This document shows, in pieces, positions 43,899 to 51,705 of a stretch of 64,000 bases of DNA. Source of the stretch: Thermoanaerobaculia bacterium (GTDB lineage: Bacteria; Acidobacteriota; Thermoanaerobaculia; Gp7-AA8). Location: positions 42,028-106,027 of the forward strand of contig JADGNZ010000021.1 of assembly GCA_017883205.1 (NCBI GenBank). Direction: 5' to 3'. Both the position numbers and the translations under genes were made by a program. The notes under the pieces were generated by a model. It saw only the letters and a list, made by a program, of their open reading frames with translations, had not been told where the DNA came from and did not search any database. Every line of letters starts with the position of its first letter. Positions within the stretch are counted from its first letter, which is position 1.

Positions 43899-44668
43899 CA
43901 GTCGTCGTTGCCTCCGGAAAACCTCGAGACGAGGGCTTTCACGAAGAACAAGAAATGCTCGTGATAGCGGAGGACGGTCGCGTAACGTCCCGCGGCTACG
44001 CGTGTTTCGCCATACAACTCGTACGCCGGCTTTTCTGTTTGCTGCGGGAGGATGGTGTCGACGGACGCTGGTCGAAGACACTCGATGCGAAACGGCTCGC
44101 TGCCATCGCGTAGTTGTTCTTCGACATCGTTGTGAAGCGCGTCGAACGCGTGCGCTGCTGCCAGCTTCCGAGCGAGCGCAGTGTCGTCCAGATCGATGAC
44201 GATCTCGCCGTCGGCGCCTGTAGCGCCGGTCGCACCGACCACCGCGTAGTCATAGAAGGCGATGGCACGGCCGGAAGCTTTCCGCGCGCGGTCAACTGCC
44301 AGCGCGGTCATGACGCGGCAGAGATCGTGCGCCGGGTTGTAGTTCTCCCATGCATCGCAGACGACCTGTTCGATGCCGTTCGCCGTGAGCGCATCGCCCA
44401 ACTCGCGCGTCGCCTCGGCCACCGGATCGGCGTCGCCTCGCAGGATGGCGGCGTACAGCTCGCGATCCGTGAAGCGGCCGAAGATTGAGCCCTGCCTGCC
44501 CCCGATCGCGTCGAGCACCGCCCGGCTCGACGGGACACGCGACGGAGACCGCGCAGAACCATCGGTAATGACGAAGAGAAGAGGCTTTGCGCGTTCCAGC
44601 CAGCCATGGAGTCGCAGCTCATGTCCGGGATGTGCGACGACCATCGCCGCAAGCGGCTCGGGAACCAT
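43898..44668 (-). CDS. PIG-L/LmbE-like deacetylase, divergent
   Basis: 256 residues. The start MVVAHPGHELRLHGWL resembles the zinc motif AHPDDE of PIG-L deacetylases, with the first Asp replaced by Gly and the second by His. It is followed by LLFVITDGSA, the normal second strand. The later zinc His may be in NPAHDLCR. The family removes N-acetyl groups from sugars such as N-acetylglucosamine derivatives. With the altered metal site the activity is uncertain. The gene lies upstream of, and overlaps, a glycosyltransferase gene. Confidence 0.55.
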   Translation of the reverse strand: MVPEPLAAMVVAHPGHELRLHGWLERAKPLLFVITDGSARSPSRVPSSRAVLDAIGGRQGSIFGRFTDRELYAAILRGDADPVAEATRELGDALTANGIEQVVCDAWENYNPAHDLCRVMTALAVDRARKASGRAIAFYDYAVVGATGATGADGEIVIDLDDTALARKLAAAHAFDALHNDVEEQLRDGSEPFRIECLRPASVDTILPQQTEKPAYELYGETRVAAGRYATVLRYHEHFLFFVKALVSRFSGGNDD

Positions 44669-44734
44669 CTCCCGGCATCCTAACAGTGGCGTGGCGCACT
44701 GTCACCGAGCCGCGCTACTCTGTCGTCTCGATCC

Positions 44735-45433
44735 ATGTTTCCGACAACGCGACGCAGTGTGATCGTTGCTCTCGGCAGTGACGACGATGAGCAGCGCCGG
44801 CGCGCTTTCGACACGTTCGTCGCCATCTACTGGAAGCCGCTCTACAAATACCTGCGCGTTACCGATCGCCGCAACGAAACAGATGCCGAAGATTTGACAC
44901 AGGCATTTCTTGCGAAGTGTTTCGAGAATGGCTCGCTCGCGATCTACGACGAGGCGAAAGCGACCTTCCGGACGTTTCTTCGCGTGTTGTTCGACCGCTT
45001 CGTCGTGAACGAGATCAAAGCATCGCAGCGTCAGAAGCGCGGCGGCGGTGCGATCGCGCTCGATTTCGAGCACGCCGAGGAGGAGATCGCGCGCGAACAC
45101 GATCGCGGAGGATCGCCCGAAGACCACTTTCAGCACGAATGGGTGCGCAGCGTCTTCGCGCTCGCAGTGGAGCGGCTGCGCGACGAGTGCGCGACTGCCG
45201 GCAGGCAAACGCACTTCGCGATCTTCGAAGCGTACGACCTCGACGAGACATCACGCGCGTCGTATCGAGAGACCGGCGAGCGTTTCGGTATCAGCGAGTC
45301 GATGGTGACGAATTGGCTCGCGGCGACGCGGCGCCATTTCCGAGGCATCGTGCTCGACGTGCTACGCGAAGCGACGGCCTCGGATGGTGAATACCGCAAC
45401 GAAGTGCGCTCGCTGCTCGGAGTCGACGCATGA
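44735..45433 (+). CDS. ECF-type RNA polymerase sigma factor
   Basis: 232 residues. Region 2 is seen in FVAIYWKPLYKYLRV and DAEDLTQAFLAKCFENGSLAIYD, and region 4 in YRETGERFGISESMVTNWLAATRRHFR. It is longer than most ECF sigmas because of a charged linker between regions. The gene diverges from the PIG-L-like gene with only 66 bp between, and its stop overlaps the start of a truncated kinase gene. In several phyla such sigma-kinase pairs form a signalling unit. Confidence 0.88.
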   Translation: MFPTTRRSVIVALGSDDDEQRRRAFDTFVAIYWKPLYKYLRVTDRRNETDAEDLTQAFLAKCFENGSLAIYDEAKATFRTFLRVLFDRFVVNEIKASQRQKRGGGAIALDFEHAEEEIAREHDRGGSPEDHFQHEWVRSVFALAVERLRDECATAGRQTHFAIFEAYDLDETSRASYRETGERFGISESMVTNWLAATRRHFRGIVLDVLREATASDGEYRNEVRSLLGVDA

Positions 45434-45603
45434 CTTGGCTTTCGGATAGCGCCGTCGCACACCTACGCACGGTTGCTGAGCAGCCTGACTTCAGCGCCAC
45501 GCGCTATCGCATCGAGCGCGAGCTGGCCCGCGGCGGGATGGGCGTCGTTTACGAAGCGGAGGATACCGAGCTGCATCGCCGCGTCGCGATCAAAGTTCTC
45601 GCC
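45430..45603 (+). pseudogene. Ser/Thr protein kinase, truncated after the ATP-binding lysine
   Basis: Residues 1-57 are a normal kinase beginning: RYRIERELARGGMGVVYEAED (glycine loop) and RRVAIKVL with the ATP-binding Lys. The frame then enters a hairpin repeat (CCCCCGGCTTCCAGCCGGGGGG) and continues as nonsense antisense to the next gene, with no HRD or DFG motif. The kinase has therefore lost almost all of its body. It starts with an ATGA overlap to the sigma factor gene, so it was once an intact second gene of that operon. Confidence 0.85.
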
Positions 45604-45669
45604 CCCGGCTTCCAGCCGGGGGGAAACGAGCATCCCCAGGTTGCCAGCCCGCTTGAGCGGGCGACAGGA
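45604..45669. repeat. Hairpin element at the kinase break point
   Basis: CCCCCGGCTTCCAGCCGGGGGG and GCCCGCTTGAGCGGGC are two strong stems in about 65 bp. They end where the convergent transglutaminase gene ends. Confidence 0.8.
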
Positions 45670-46644
45670 TCACTTCGCCGCTGTCTTCGCCGCCGGTTCC
45701 ACCGTCGTGTACTCCAGCGCGATGGCCGGCGTTCCCACTTCCTTGCCGTCCGACTCGGCGTGTGGATAGATGAAGTAGTTGAGCGGCTCGGCGGTGTGCG
45801 GCGTCAGCACGATGTCGCGGCCCATGGTGAACTGCACGCGGTCGGGGTCGAGGTTGCCGAAGAGGTAGGCGCGTTGCGCCGCATCCGTCTTCTTCGATCC
45901 TTCCGACGGATCGACCGGGATCCAGCCCTGGCCCTTGACGTAAAACTCGGCCCAGCAGTGATAGCCGGGCACGGTTCCGTGATCGGCGCTCATCGGGAAG
46001 CCGATGACGAAGCGGGCCGGAATCCCCTTCGAACGTGCCAAAGACATGAAGAGCGAATGGAAGTCGGTGCAGTTGCCGGCCTTGAGGTCGCAGGCGCGCT
46101 CGGTGTCGCCATGACCCCAGCCCGGGATGGTCTTGTCGTACTTCACGTTGGTCACGAGGTAGTCGTAGATGGCGTGTGCCTGCTCGGTCGGAGTCGTCTT
46201 TCCGGCGGTCAACTCGTTCGCCAGTTTCTTCACCTTGGGAGAAAGAGTCACGAGCTTGTCCGCGCGCAAAGCCCGCGCGAGCTCCTCCTTCGACGCATGC
46301 GTTTCCGGGAGTCGGGCAGCCGTTATCTCATTGCGCGTTCCGCGGAAGTGAACCTTGACGACGAAGTCGCCGGCCGGCGGATTGGCAATCGTCGTGGTCG
46401 CGTAGCGGTCGCCGAATTCGCTTTCCGACTTCTCGGTCCAATGCAATGGCGACTCGATTCGAACGTCGCTGATGGTCTGCCCGCCCCGGCTGACCGGCAG
46501 CGGAATCCACACGTTCAACTCTTTCAAACCCGCGGGGACGTCCTTGACCGTGGCGACGTAGGTCGCCTCAAATGTCTTGCTGCCCGAGGCGAAGAGAGGA
46601 AGCGCTGTGGCGGCGAGGAGGAGGAAAAGCGCGATCCGTTTCAT
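45670..46644 (-). CDS. Exported transglutaminase-like protein
   Basis: 324 residues from the ATG giving MKRIALFLLLAATALPLFA, a clear signal peptide; the longer frame adds 60 residues antisense to the next gene. The transglutaminase core has the triad in GNCTDFHSLFMSLARSKGIPAR (Cys), VPGYHCWAEFYV (His) and WIPVDPSEG (Asp). The preceding part (about 20-160) is a beta-sandwich like that in other periplasmic members. It may act as a protease or peptide crosslinker; the substrate is unknown. It diverges from the SufR-like regulator. Confidence 0.88.
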   Translation of the reverse strand: MKRIALFLLLAATALPLFASGSKTFEATYVATVKDVPAGLKELNVWIPLPVSRGGQTISDVRIESPLHWTEKSESEFGDRYATTTIANPPAGDFVVKVHFRGTRNEITAARLPETHASKEELARALRADKLVTLSPKVKKLANELTAGKTTPTEQAHAIYDYLVTNVKYDKTIPGWGHGDTERACDLKAGNCTDFHSLFMSLARSKGIPARFVIGFPMSADHGTVPGYHCWAEFYVKGQGWIPVDPSEGSKKTDAAQRAYLFGNLDPDRVQFTMGRDIVLTPHTAEPLNYFIYPHAESDGKEVGTPAIALEYTTVEPAAKTAAK

Positions 46645-46651
46645 GAAACGG
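46636..46651. promoter_or_regulatory. 16-bp palindrome over the transglutaminase start codon
   Basis: CCGTTTCATGAAACGG is a perfect palindrome holding the ATG of the transglutaminase gene. It lies in the shared region of two divergent genes, one of which encodes a DNA-binding regulator, so it could be its operator. Confidence 0.45.
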
Positions 46652-47458
46652 AAGTGTAGCAAGCTTACCATTTGCAAGTATCCCCTTGACAATCCGTCGA
46701 TTGGACTCCAATGTTTCAAGTCTGACATCCGGTTCAGGAGACAAGCCATCATCAGCGTCGACCAACTTCCCGATAGCCGGCGAGCGATTCTCCTCGCGCT
46801 GAAGCGCCAGGGCCCGTCCACCATCGCGCAGCTTGCCCATCCGCTGCAGTTGACGGGTGAAGCGGTGCGCCAGCAGTTGCTGCAGCTTCAGCGCGAAGGA
46901 TGGATCGAGTCGCGCGTGGCGCGCGGGGACGAGCGCGGACGCACGGGACGTCCGGCCACGCGCTATAACCTCACCGAGGCTGGTGATCATCTCTTTCCGA
47001 AGAGCTATGACCTGCTCAATGTCGCTGTGATCGACGCGGTGGCGCAGGAGCTCGGACCCGATGCCGCGGTGCGCGTGCTCAAGCGCGTCTGCGATGACCG
47101 CGTCTCGATCGAAGAGAAAACGCTCCAGGGCATGCCGCTGGAGTCGCGCGTGGAAGCGCTCAAGGGGTTGTACGCTCCCGCCGATCCGTACATGACCAGC
47201 GAGCGTGTCGACGACGGCTTCCTCCTCATTGAGCGCAACTGCCCGTTCTTCAACACCGCCATGCGCCGTCCCACGCTGTGCAGCGTTTCCGTCAACGCCT
47301 TAACTCGCCTCCTCGGCGTCCGCGTCGAGCGTGATGAGACCTTCCAGTCCGGCGCCGGCCGCTGCGTCTTCCACATCTACGCCAACGAGCCGATTGATGC
47401 GAAGGAGTGGGACTTCACGCTTGAGGACGAGCTGCCGAAACACGGGGTTCGGACGTAG
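46643..47458 (+). CDS. SufR-like winged-helix regulator with cysteine cluster
   Basis: The conserved part begins near SVDQLPDSRRAILLALKRQGPSTIAQLAHPLQLTGEAVRQQ, an HTH of the ArsR/DeoR type. The C-terminal half has Cys in RNCPFFN, PTLCSVS and GAGRCVFH, the spacing of SufR-family Fe-S sensors. The start is a problem: no ATG, GTG or TTG is in frame between 46646 and the HTH. The ATG at 46643 gives 271 residues with an odd leader. A GGAG at 46737-46740 stands exactly 7 bases before an in-frame ATC at 46748, which would give 236 residues, the normal family size. Regulates Fe-S or redox genes in relatives; the target here is not shown. Confidence 0.75.
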   Translation: MKRKCSKLTICKYPLDNPSIGLQCFKSDIRFRRQAIISVDQLPDSRRAILLALKRQGPSTIAQLAHPLQLTGEAVRQQLLQLQREGWIESRVARGDERGRTGRPATRYNLTEAGDHLFPKSYDLLNVAVIDAVAQELGPDAAVRVLKRVCDDRVSIEEKTLQGMPLESRVEALKGLYAPADPYMTSERVDDGFLLIERNCPFFNTAMRRPTLCSVSVNALTRLLGVRVERDETFQSGAGRCVFHIYANEPIDAKEWDFTLEDELPKHGVRT

Positions 47459-47475
47459 GTTTGGAAAAGCATTGT

Positions 47476-47531
47476 CACGCGGAGACGCGGAGGACACGGA
47501 GGTTTTCTCCGCAACTCCGCGCCTCCGCGTG
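47476..47531. repeat. CGCGGAG hairpin element
   Basis: CACGCGGAGACGCGGAGGAC pairs with the reversed CTCCGCGCCTCCGCGTG. Third copy of the family found at 19507-19564 and 42710-42764. It separates convergent genes. Confidence 0.85.
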
Positions 47532-47630
47532 AAACCGTATCCCTCGTCCGTGATCAGGGTTTTGGCGGCCCCGCCGGGCCCAACCAACAGAAGATCCGCT
47601 GCGATGAGGTTCTGGAAACCATGGGCCGAG

Positions 47631-48995
47631 CTACCCCACCCACACCGTCTTCACATTCACAAACTCGCGAATGCCGTAGGCGCTCAGTTCTCGTCCAAAA
47701 CCGGAATGCTTCGTGCCGCCGAAGGGGACTCGCGGGTCGGACGCCACCATCGCGTTGATGAAGACCTGGCCGGTGTCGATGCCAGCGATGAAGCGGTCCA
47801 TTTCGGCGCGGTCGATCGTCCAGACGGAGGCACCGAGGCCGAAGGGGGTGTCGTTGGCGATTCGGATGGCTTCGTCGACATCGCGGGCTCGGAAGAGCGA
47901 GGCTACCGGTCCGAAGGTTTCTTCGCGGGCGGCGGGAGCGTCGTAGGGGATTTGCGCTAGGACTGTCGGCGCGTAGAAGTTGCCTCGGGCGCCGAGGCGT
48001 TTGCCGCCGGTGAGGAGGTGGGCGCCGGCGGCGACGGATTGATTCACCTGCGACTCGATGTCGTCCACGATCTGGGGCGTGGCCAGCGGGCCGATGTCGG
48101 TTGACTCGTCGAGCGGATCGCCGACTTTCAGCGACTCCATCGCGGACACAAAGCGCTTCTCAAACGCGTCCGCGATCGACTCGTGGATGATGAAGCGTTT
48201 CGCGGCGATACACGACTGGCCGTTGTTGACGATTCTTGCCTTGACCGCGGTGGCCACCGCCTCATCGAGGTTCGCGGAGAGCATGACGATGAACGGATCG
48301 CTGCCGCCGAGCTCGAGGACGGCTTTCTTGATGTGCTTCGCGGCAATCGAGGCGACGCTCGCACCGGCAGGCTCGCTGCCGGTGAGCGTTACGGCGCGCA
48401 CGCGCTCATCGCCGATGATCGACTCGACCTGCTGCGAGCCGATCAGCAGCGTCTGAAACTCGTGATCGGTGAAGCCGGCATCGCGGAAGACCTCCTCGAT
48501 CGCCAGCGCGCACTGCGGCACATTCGAAGCGTGCTTGAGCAGCGCGACGTTGCCGGCCATCAGGGCCGGAGCCGCGAAGCGGAAGACCTGCCAGAAGGGG
48601 AAGTTCCACGGCATGACCGCCAGGACGGGGCCGAGCGGTTCGTAGCGAATGAACGACTCTTTCGCATCGGTCTTCACCGGCTCATCGGCGAGATACCCCT
48701 CGGCGTGTTCGGCGTAGTAGCGGCACGTCGTCGCGCACTTTGCCACCTCGGACACCGCGGCTTTGACCGGCTTGCCCATCTCGATCGTGATGAGGCGCCC
48801 GAGGTCGTTCTTGCGCAGTTCAAGCAACTCGGCCGTGCGGCGCATCCGCGTCGCGCGCTCGGCAAAACTTCGCTCGCGATTGACACGAAATGCGCTCGAT
48901 GCGCGCGCCAGAGACGCCTCGATCGCGGCATCATCGAGCGCTTCAAAGGTGCGGATAGTTTCCCCAGTTGCCGGATTGATCGATGCGATGGCCAT
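47631..48995 (-). CDS. NAD(P)-dependent aldehyde dehydrogenase, succinate-semialdehyde type
   Basis: 454 residues. The N-terminal INPATGETIRTFEA and PLGPVLAVMPWNFPFWQVFR place it with succinate-semialdehyde dehydrogenases of the GabD/Sad group. The catalytic Glu lies in VLELGGSDPF and the catalytic Cys in NNGQSCIAAKRF. It would oxidise an aldehyde such as succinate semialdehyde to the acid. It is preceded on its strand by the divergent promoter region shared with the TetR operon. Exact substrate is inference. Confidence 0.88.
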   Translation of the reverse strand: MAIASINPATGETIRTFEALDDAAIEASLARASSAFRVNRERSFAERATRMRRTAELLELRKNDLGRLITIEMGKPVKAAVSEVAKCATTCRYYAEHAEGYLADEPVKTDAKESFIRYEPLGPVLAVMPWNFPFWQVFRFAAPALMAGNVALLKHASNVPQCALAIEEVFRDAGFTDHEFQTLLIGSQQVESIIGDERVRAVTLTGSEPAGASVASIAAKHIKKAVLELGGSDPFIVMLSANLDEAVATAVKARIVNNGQSCIAAKRFIIHESIADAFEKRFVSAMESLKVGDPLDESTDIGPLATPQIVDDIESQVNQSVAAGAHLLTGGKRLGARGNFYAPTVLAQIPYDAPAAREETFGPVASLFRARDVDEAIRIANDTPFGLGASVWTIDRAEMDRFIAGIDTGQVFINAMVASDPRVPFGGTKHSGFGRELSAYGIREFVNVKTVWVG

Positions 48996-49117
48996 CAGTC
49001 AAAACCTCTGTTCTCAGTTTCGAGTCATTCAAATTCAAAGCCACACGCAAGAGAGGTTCATGCCTCAGAGAAGCATATTCGCTTCCCGGTTCGCTTCCTG
49101 AGTGCGCATGAGCCTTC

Positions 49118-49156
49118 TTGACAACCGTCGTTTGTAAATATACGTTCATTTACAAA
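49118..49156 (+). promoter_or_regulatory. TetR promoter with overlapping operator
   Basis: TTGACA (49118-49123) and TACGTT (49141-49146) have 17-bp spacing. A perfect inverted repeat TTTGTAAAT (49131-49139), 8-bp centre, ATTTACAAA (49148-49156) covers the -10 region and touches the ATG. This is a natural autoregulatory operator for the TetR protein encoded next. Confidence 0.75.
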
Positions 49157-49974
49157 TGGGACGGCCACCGCGTATTCGCCGCGAGCAGATCCTGGAAATC
49201 GCTCAGCGCGTGTTTGCCGCGAAAGGTTTCGATGCGGCCACGCTCGCTGATATCGCTGGCGAGATCGGCGTGACGCCGGCGGCAATTCTCCGGCACGTCG
49301 ATTCCAAGGCCGCGCTCTTCTCGGAAGCGATGCAGAGCGGCGGGCTGATCGACCCTCCCGCCTGCGTGCTGGAGCTCGCGAACATCGATCCAGCGACTGA
49401 CCCGCGCATCGTGCTTCGGCGGTTGGCCCAGGAAGTGGTGCCCTTCATCAGCAGCGTCATTACCACCCGCATCGTCGTCGCCACGTATGAGAGCGCGCGG
49501 CGCACGTCGCTCGTGTTGCCGTTCAACGCCGAGGGGGAGAACCCGCCGAAACGGGCCTTCCGTCTGCTCACCAATTACATGCGCCGCGCGGCGAAGGCAG
49601 GCGTCCTGCACATTCGTGATCCGCGTGCAGCCGCGCTGCTGTTCATGGGATCGCTGCAGGGCTACGTGCTCTTCCACTACGTCCTGAAGGTCGAGCCCAT
49701 TTTTCCACTCGCCGGCTACGTCGATGCGCTCATCGATCTCTGGTCGGAGGGAGCCATCGTTGGAGGTATCGATGCCAGCAGAAAAGAAATCAGGACCGCT
49801 GCTCCGAATCGTGATCGTGCTGATCGTGATCGCAATCGCCGCAGCCGGCCTGCTGCTGTATCTGCGCGAAAGCCGGAAACCCCAAGAGATCGTGCTCAGC
49901 GGAGCCCTCGAAGCGCGGACGGTCAACGTCGGGTCGCTGGTCGGAGGGCGCGTAACAAAGACGCTGATCGATGA
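49156..49974 (+). CDS. TetR-family regulator with a C-terminal run-on
   Basis: 272 residues. The N-terminal HTH reads RREQILEIAQRVFAAKGFDAATLADIAGEIGVTPAAILRHVDSKAALF. The ligand domain ends near residue 205, the usual TetR length. The frame then runs about 65 residues more, over the start of the next gene, as an Arg/Asp-rich tail (NRDRADRDRNRRSRPAA). The overlap with the HlyD gene is about 200 bp. It should repress the efflux operon and itself through the operator at its own start. No Shine-Dalgarno is visible, so the mRNA may be nearly leaderless. Confidence 0.85.
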   Translation: MGRPPRIRREQILEIAQRVFAAKGFDAATLADIAGEIGVTPAAILRHVDSKAALFSEAMQSGGLIDPPACVLELANIDPATDPRIVLRRLAQEVVPFISSVITTRIVVATYESARRTSLVLPFNAEGENPPKRAFRLLTNYMRRAAKAGVLHIRDPRAAALLFMGSLQGYVLFHYVLKVEPIFPLAGYVDALIDLWSEGAIVGGIDASRKEIRTAAPNRDRADRDRNRRSRPAAVSARKPETPRDRAQRSPRSADGQRRVAGRRARNKDADR

Positions 49975-50743
49975 GGGGATGAAGGTCGTTCCCGGCCAAG
50001 TGCTGGTGACGCTTGAGACCGAGACGATCGACCGCCAGCTCAGCGAACAGCGTGCCGCGATCAAGGAAGCCGATGCCGCCCTGGCGAAGGCACTTGCCGG
50101 TCCGCGCCACGAAGAGATCGCCAAGGCTGCCGCGATTGCCAGCAACGACGAGGTCGAACGCCTTCGCTGGGAACGTCTCTACCGCTACGGCATCGTCGCG
50201 AAAGAGATGGCCGAGGACGCCGCGACGAAGGCGAAGGCCTCGGCGAACGATCTGCGCATCCTGCAAGAGGGAACACGCAGGGAAGACATCGACGCCACGC
50301 GCGCAGCAGTCGAGGCACAGCAGCGGCGGCTCGACACGTTGATGAAGCAACGAGCAGAAACTGACGTCGTCTCGACCGTGAGCGGCGTCGTGCAATCGTT
50401 CGGACTGCGCGTCGGCGATATCGTGGCGCCGAACCAGACCGTGGCCGAGATCCTCGAATCGAGCCAGCTCTGGGTACGCGTCTACGTGCCGGAAACGGAG
50501 CTTGGTCTGGTGCCGGTCGGGAAGACCGTCCGGATTTCGATCGACACCTTTCCGAACGAAACGTTCACCGGGCATGTCGCCTCGATCAGCGATCAGGGCG
50601 AGTACACGCCGCGCAATGTGCAGACGCGCGCACAACGTGCCGAAATGGTTTTCGGCGTGAAAGTGCTCGTCGATCCCAATCCGAAGCTGAAGGCGGGAAT
50701 GGCCGCTTCGGCCGACCTCGGCGTCAAAGGACGGCTGGAGTGA
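49772..50743 (+). CDS. HlyD/YbhG-type membrane fusion protein
   Basis: 323 residues from the ATG giving MPAEKKSGPLLRIVIV, preceded by TGGAGG. One membrane helix (IVIVLIVIAIAAAGLLLYL) is followed by the biotinyl-lipoyl half motif GRVTKTLIDEGMKVVPGQVLVTLE, a coiled-coil hairpin (about 90-200) and the second lipoyl half (VSTVSGVVQSFGLRVGDIVAPNQTVAEI). It links the inner-membrane transporter to an outer-membrane channel. It is the first structural gene of the operon. Confidence 0.9.
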   Translation: MPAEKKSGPLLRIVIVLIVIAIAAAGLLLYLRESRKPQEIVLSGALEARTVNVGSLVGGRVTKTLIDEGMKVVPGQVLVTLETETIDRQLSEQRAAIKEADAALAKALAGPRHEEIAKAAAIASNDEVERLRWERLYRYGIVAKEMAEDAATKAKASANDLRILQEGTRREDIDATRAAVEAQQRRLDTLMKQRAETDVVSTVSGVVQSFGLRVGDIVAPNQTVAEILESSQLWVRVYVPETELGLVPVGKTVRISIDTFPNETFTGHVASISDQGEYTPRNVQTRAQRAEMVFGVKVLVDPNPKLKAGMAASADLGVKGRLE

Positions 50744-51705
50744 GCGACGACCTTGGCATCGACGTGCAGGGAGTGTCGAAGGATTTCGGCACGTTCCGCG
50801 CGCTCGACAACATCACGCTGCAGGTGCCACGCGGCGAGATCTTCGGCCTCCTCGGACCGAACGGCTCCGGCAAGTCGACGCTGATCCGCATTCTTTGTGG
50901 CCTGCTTGTTCCGACCGAAGGGCGCGCCACCGTCGATGGCTACGACGTCGAGAGTCAGGGCGAGGAGGTTCGCCAGCACATCGGCTACGTCTCGCAGGCC
51001 TTCTCGCTCTATCGCGATCTCACCGTGCAGGAGAACCTCGATTTCTTCAGCTCCATCTATCGTTTGAAAGGAGCGGAGCGCGCCGAACGAATCGACTGGG
51101 CGATCAACCTCACGCACATCGGTCCCTACCGCGACCGGCTCGCCGGCGCGTTGTCCGGCGGATGGAAGCAGCGCCTCGCGCTCGCGGCGGCACTCATGCA
51201 CCAGCCGCGCGTCATCTTTCTCGACGAGCCGACGGCGGGCATCGATCCGGTGGCACGGCGCGAGTTGTGGGATCTCCTCTTCGCGCTCGCCGGCAGCGGC
51301 GTGACGATGTTCGTGACGACGCACTACATGGACGAAGCGGAGCGCTGCGCGTCTGTCGCGTATCTCTACATGGCCAAGCTGATCGTGGCCGGCCGCCCGG
51401 ATACGCTCAAGAAGTTGCCTGAGGTCACACCGGAAGGGACGAGGCGCGTGGAGGCGGCGTCGAGCGAAGGTGTGGCGCGGCTGATGACGAGCGCACGCGG
51501 CCTGCCGTACGTTCGCGCCGCAACAATCTTCGGAACGTCACTCCATCTGCTGATCGACAGCAACGTCTCCAACGACAAGCTCCAGCACGATCTCGAGGCC
51601 TTCAAACTCGGCGATGTCAGCATCAGCCCGATTGAGCCGTCGCTGGAGGATGTCTTCGTCCGCTTGACGGAAACGCGTGGACGGGAGATCGAGGCGGCAC
51701 GATGA
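50740..51705 (+). CDS. ABC transporter ATP-binding protein (YbhF-like)
   Basis: 321 residues starting at a GTG that overlaps the HlyD stop (GTGA). Walker A GPNGSGKSTLIRI, Q-loop YVSQAFSLY, signature LSGGWKQR, Walker B VIFLDEPTAGIDP and H-loop VTTHYMDEAERC are all present. The C-terminal region after 230 is typical of drug/ABC-2 exporters. A single ATPase domain is present, unlike E. coli YbhF, which has two. Confidence 0.93.
   Translation: MSDDLGIDVQGVSKDFGTFRALDNITLQVPRGEIFGLLGPNGSGKSTLIRILCGLLVPTEGRATVDGYDVESQGEEVRQHIGYVSQAFSLYRDLTVQENLDFFSSIYRLKGAERAERIDWAINLTHIGPYRDRLAGALSGGWKQRLALAAALMHQPRVIFLDEPTAGIDPVARRELWDLLFALAGSGVTMFVTTHYMDEAERCASVAYLYMAKLIVAGRPDTLKKLPEVTPEGTRRVEAASSEGVARLMTSARGLPYVRAATIFGTSLHLLIDSNVSNDKLQHDLEAFKLGDVSISPIEPSLEDVFVRLTETRGREIEAAR

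Noticed and set aside
45604..46659. Kinase frame continuing for 409 residues
   Set aside because: After the hairpin it is antisense to the transglutaminase gene and has no kinase motif.
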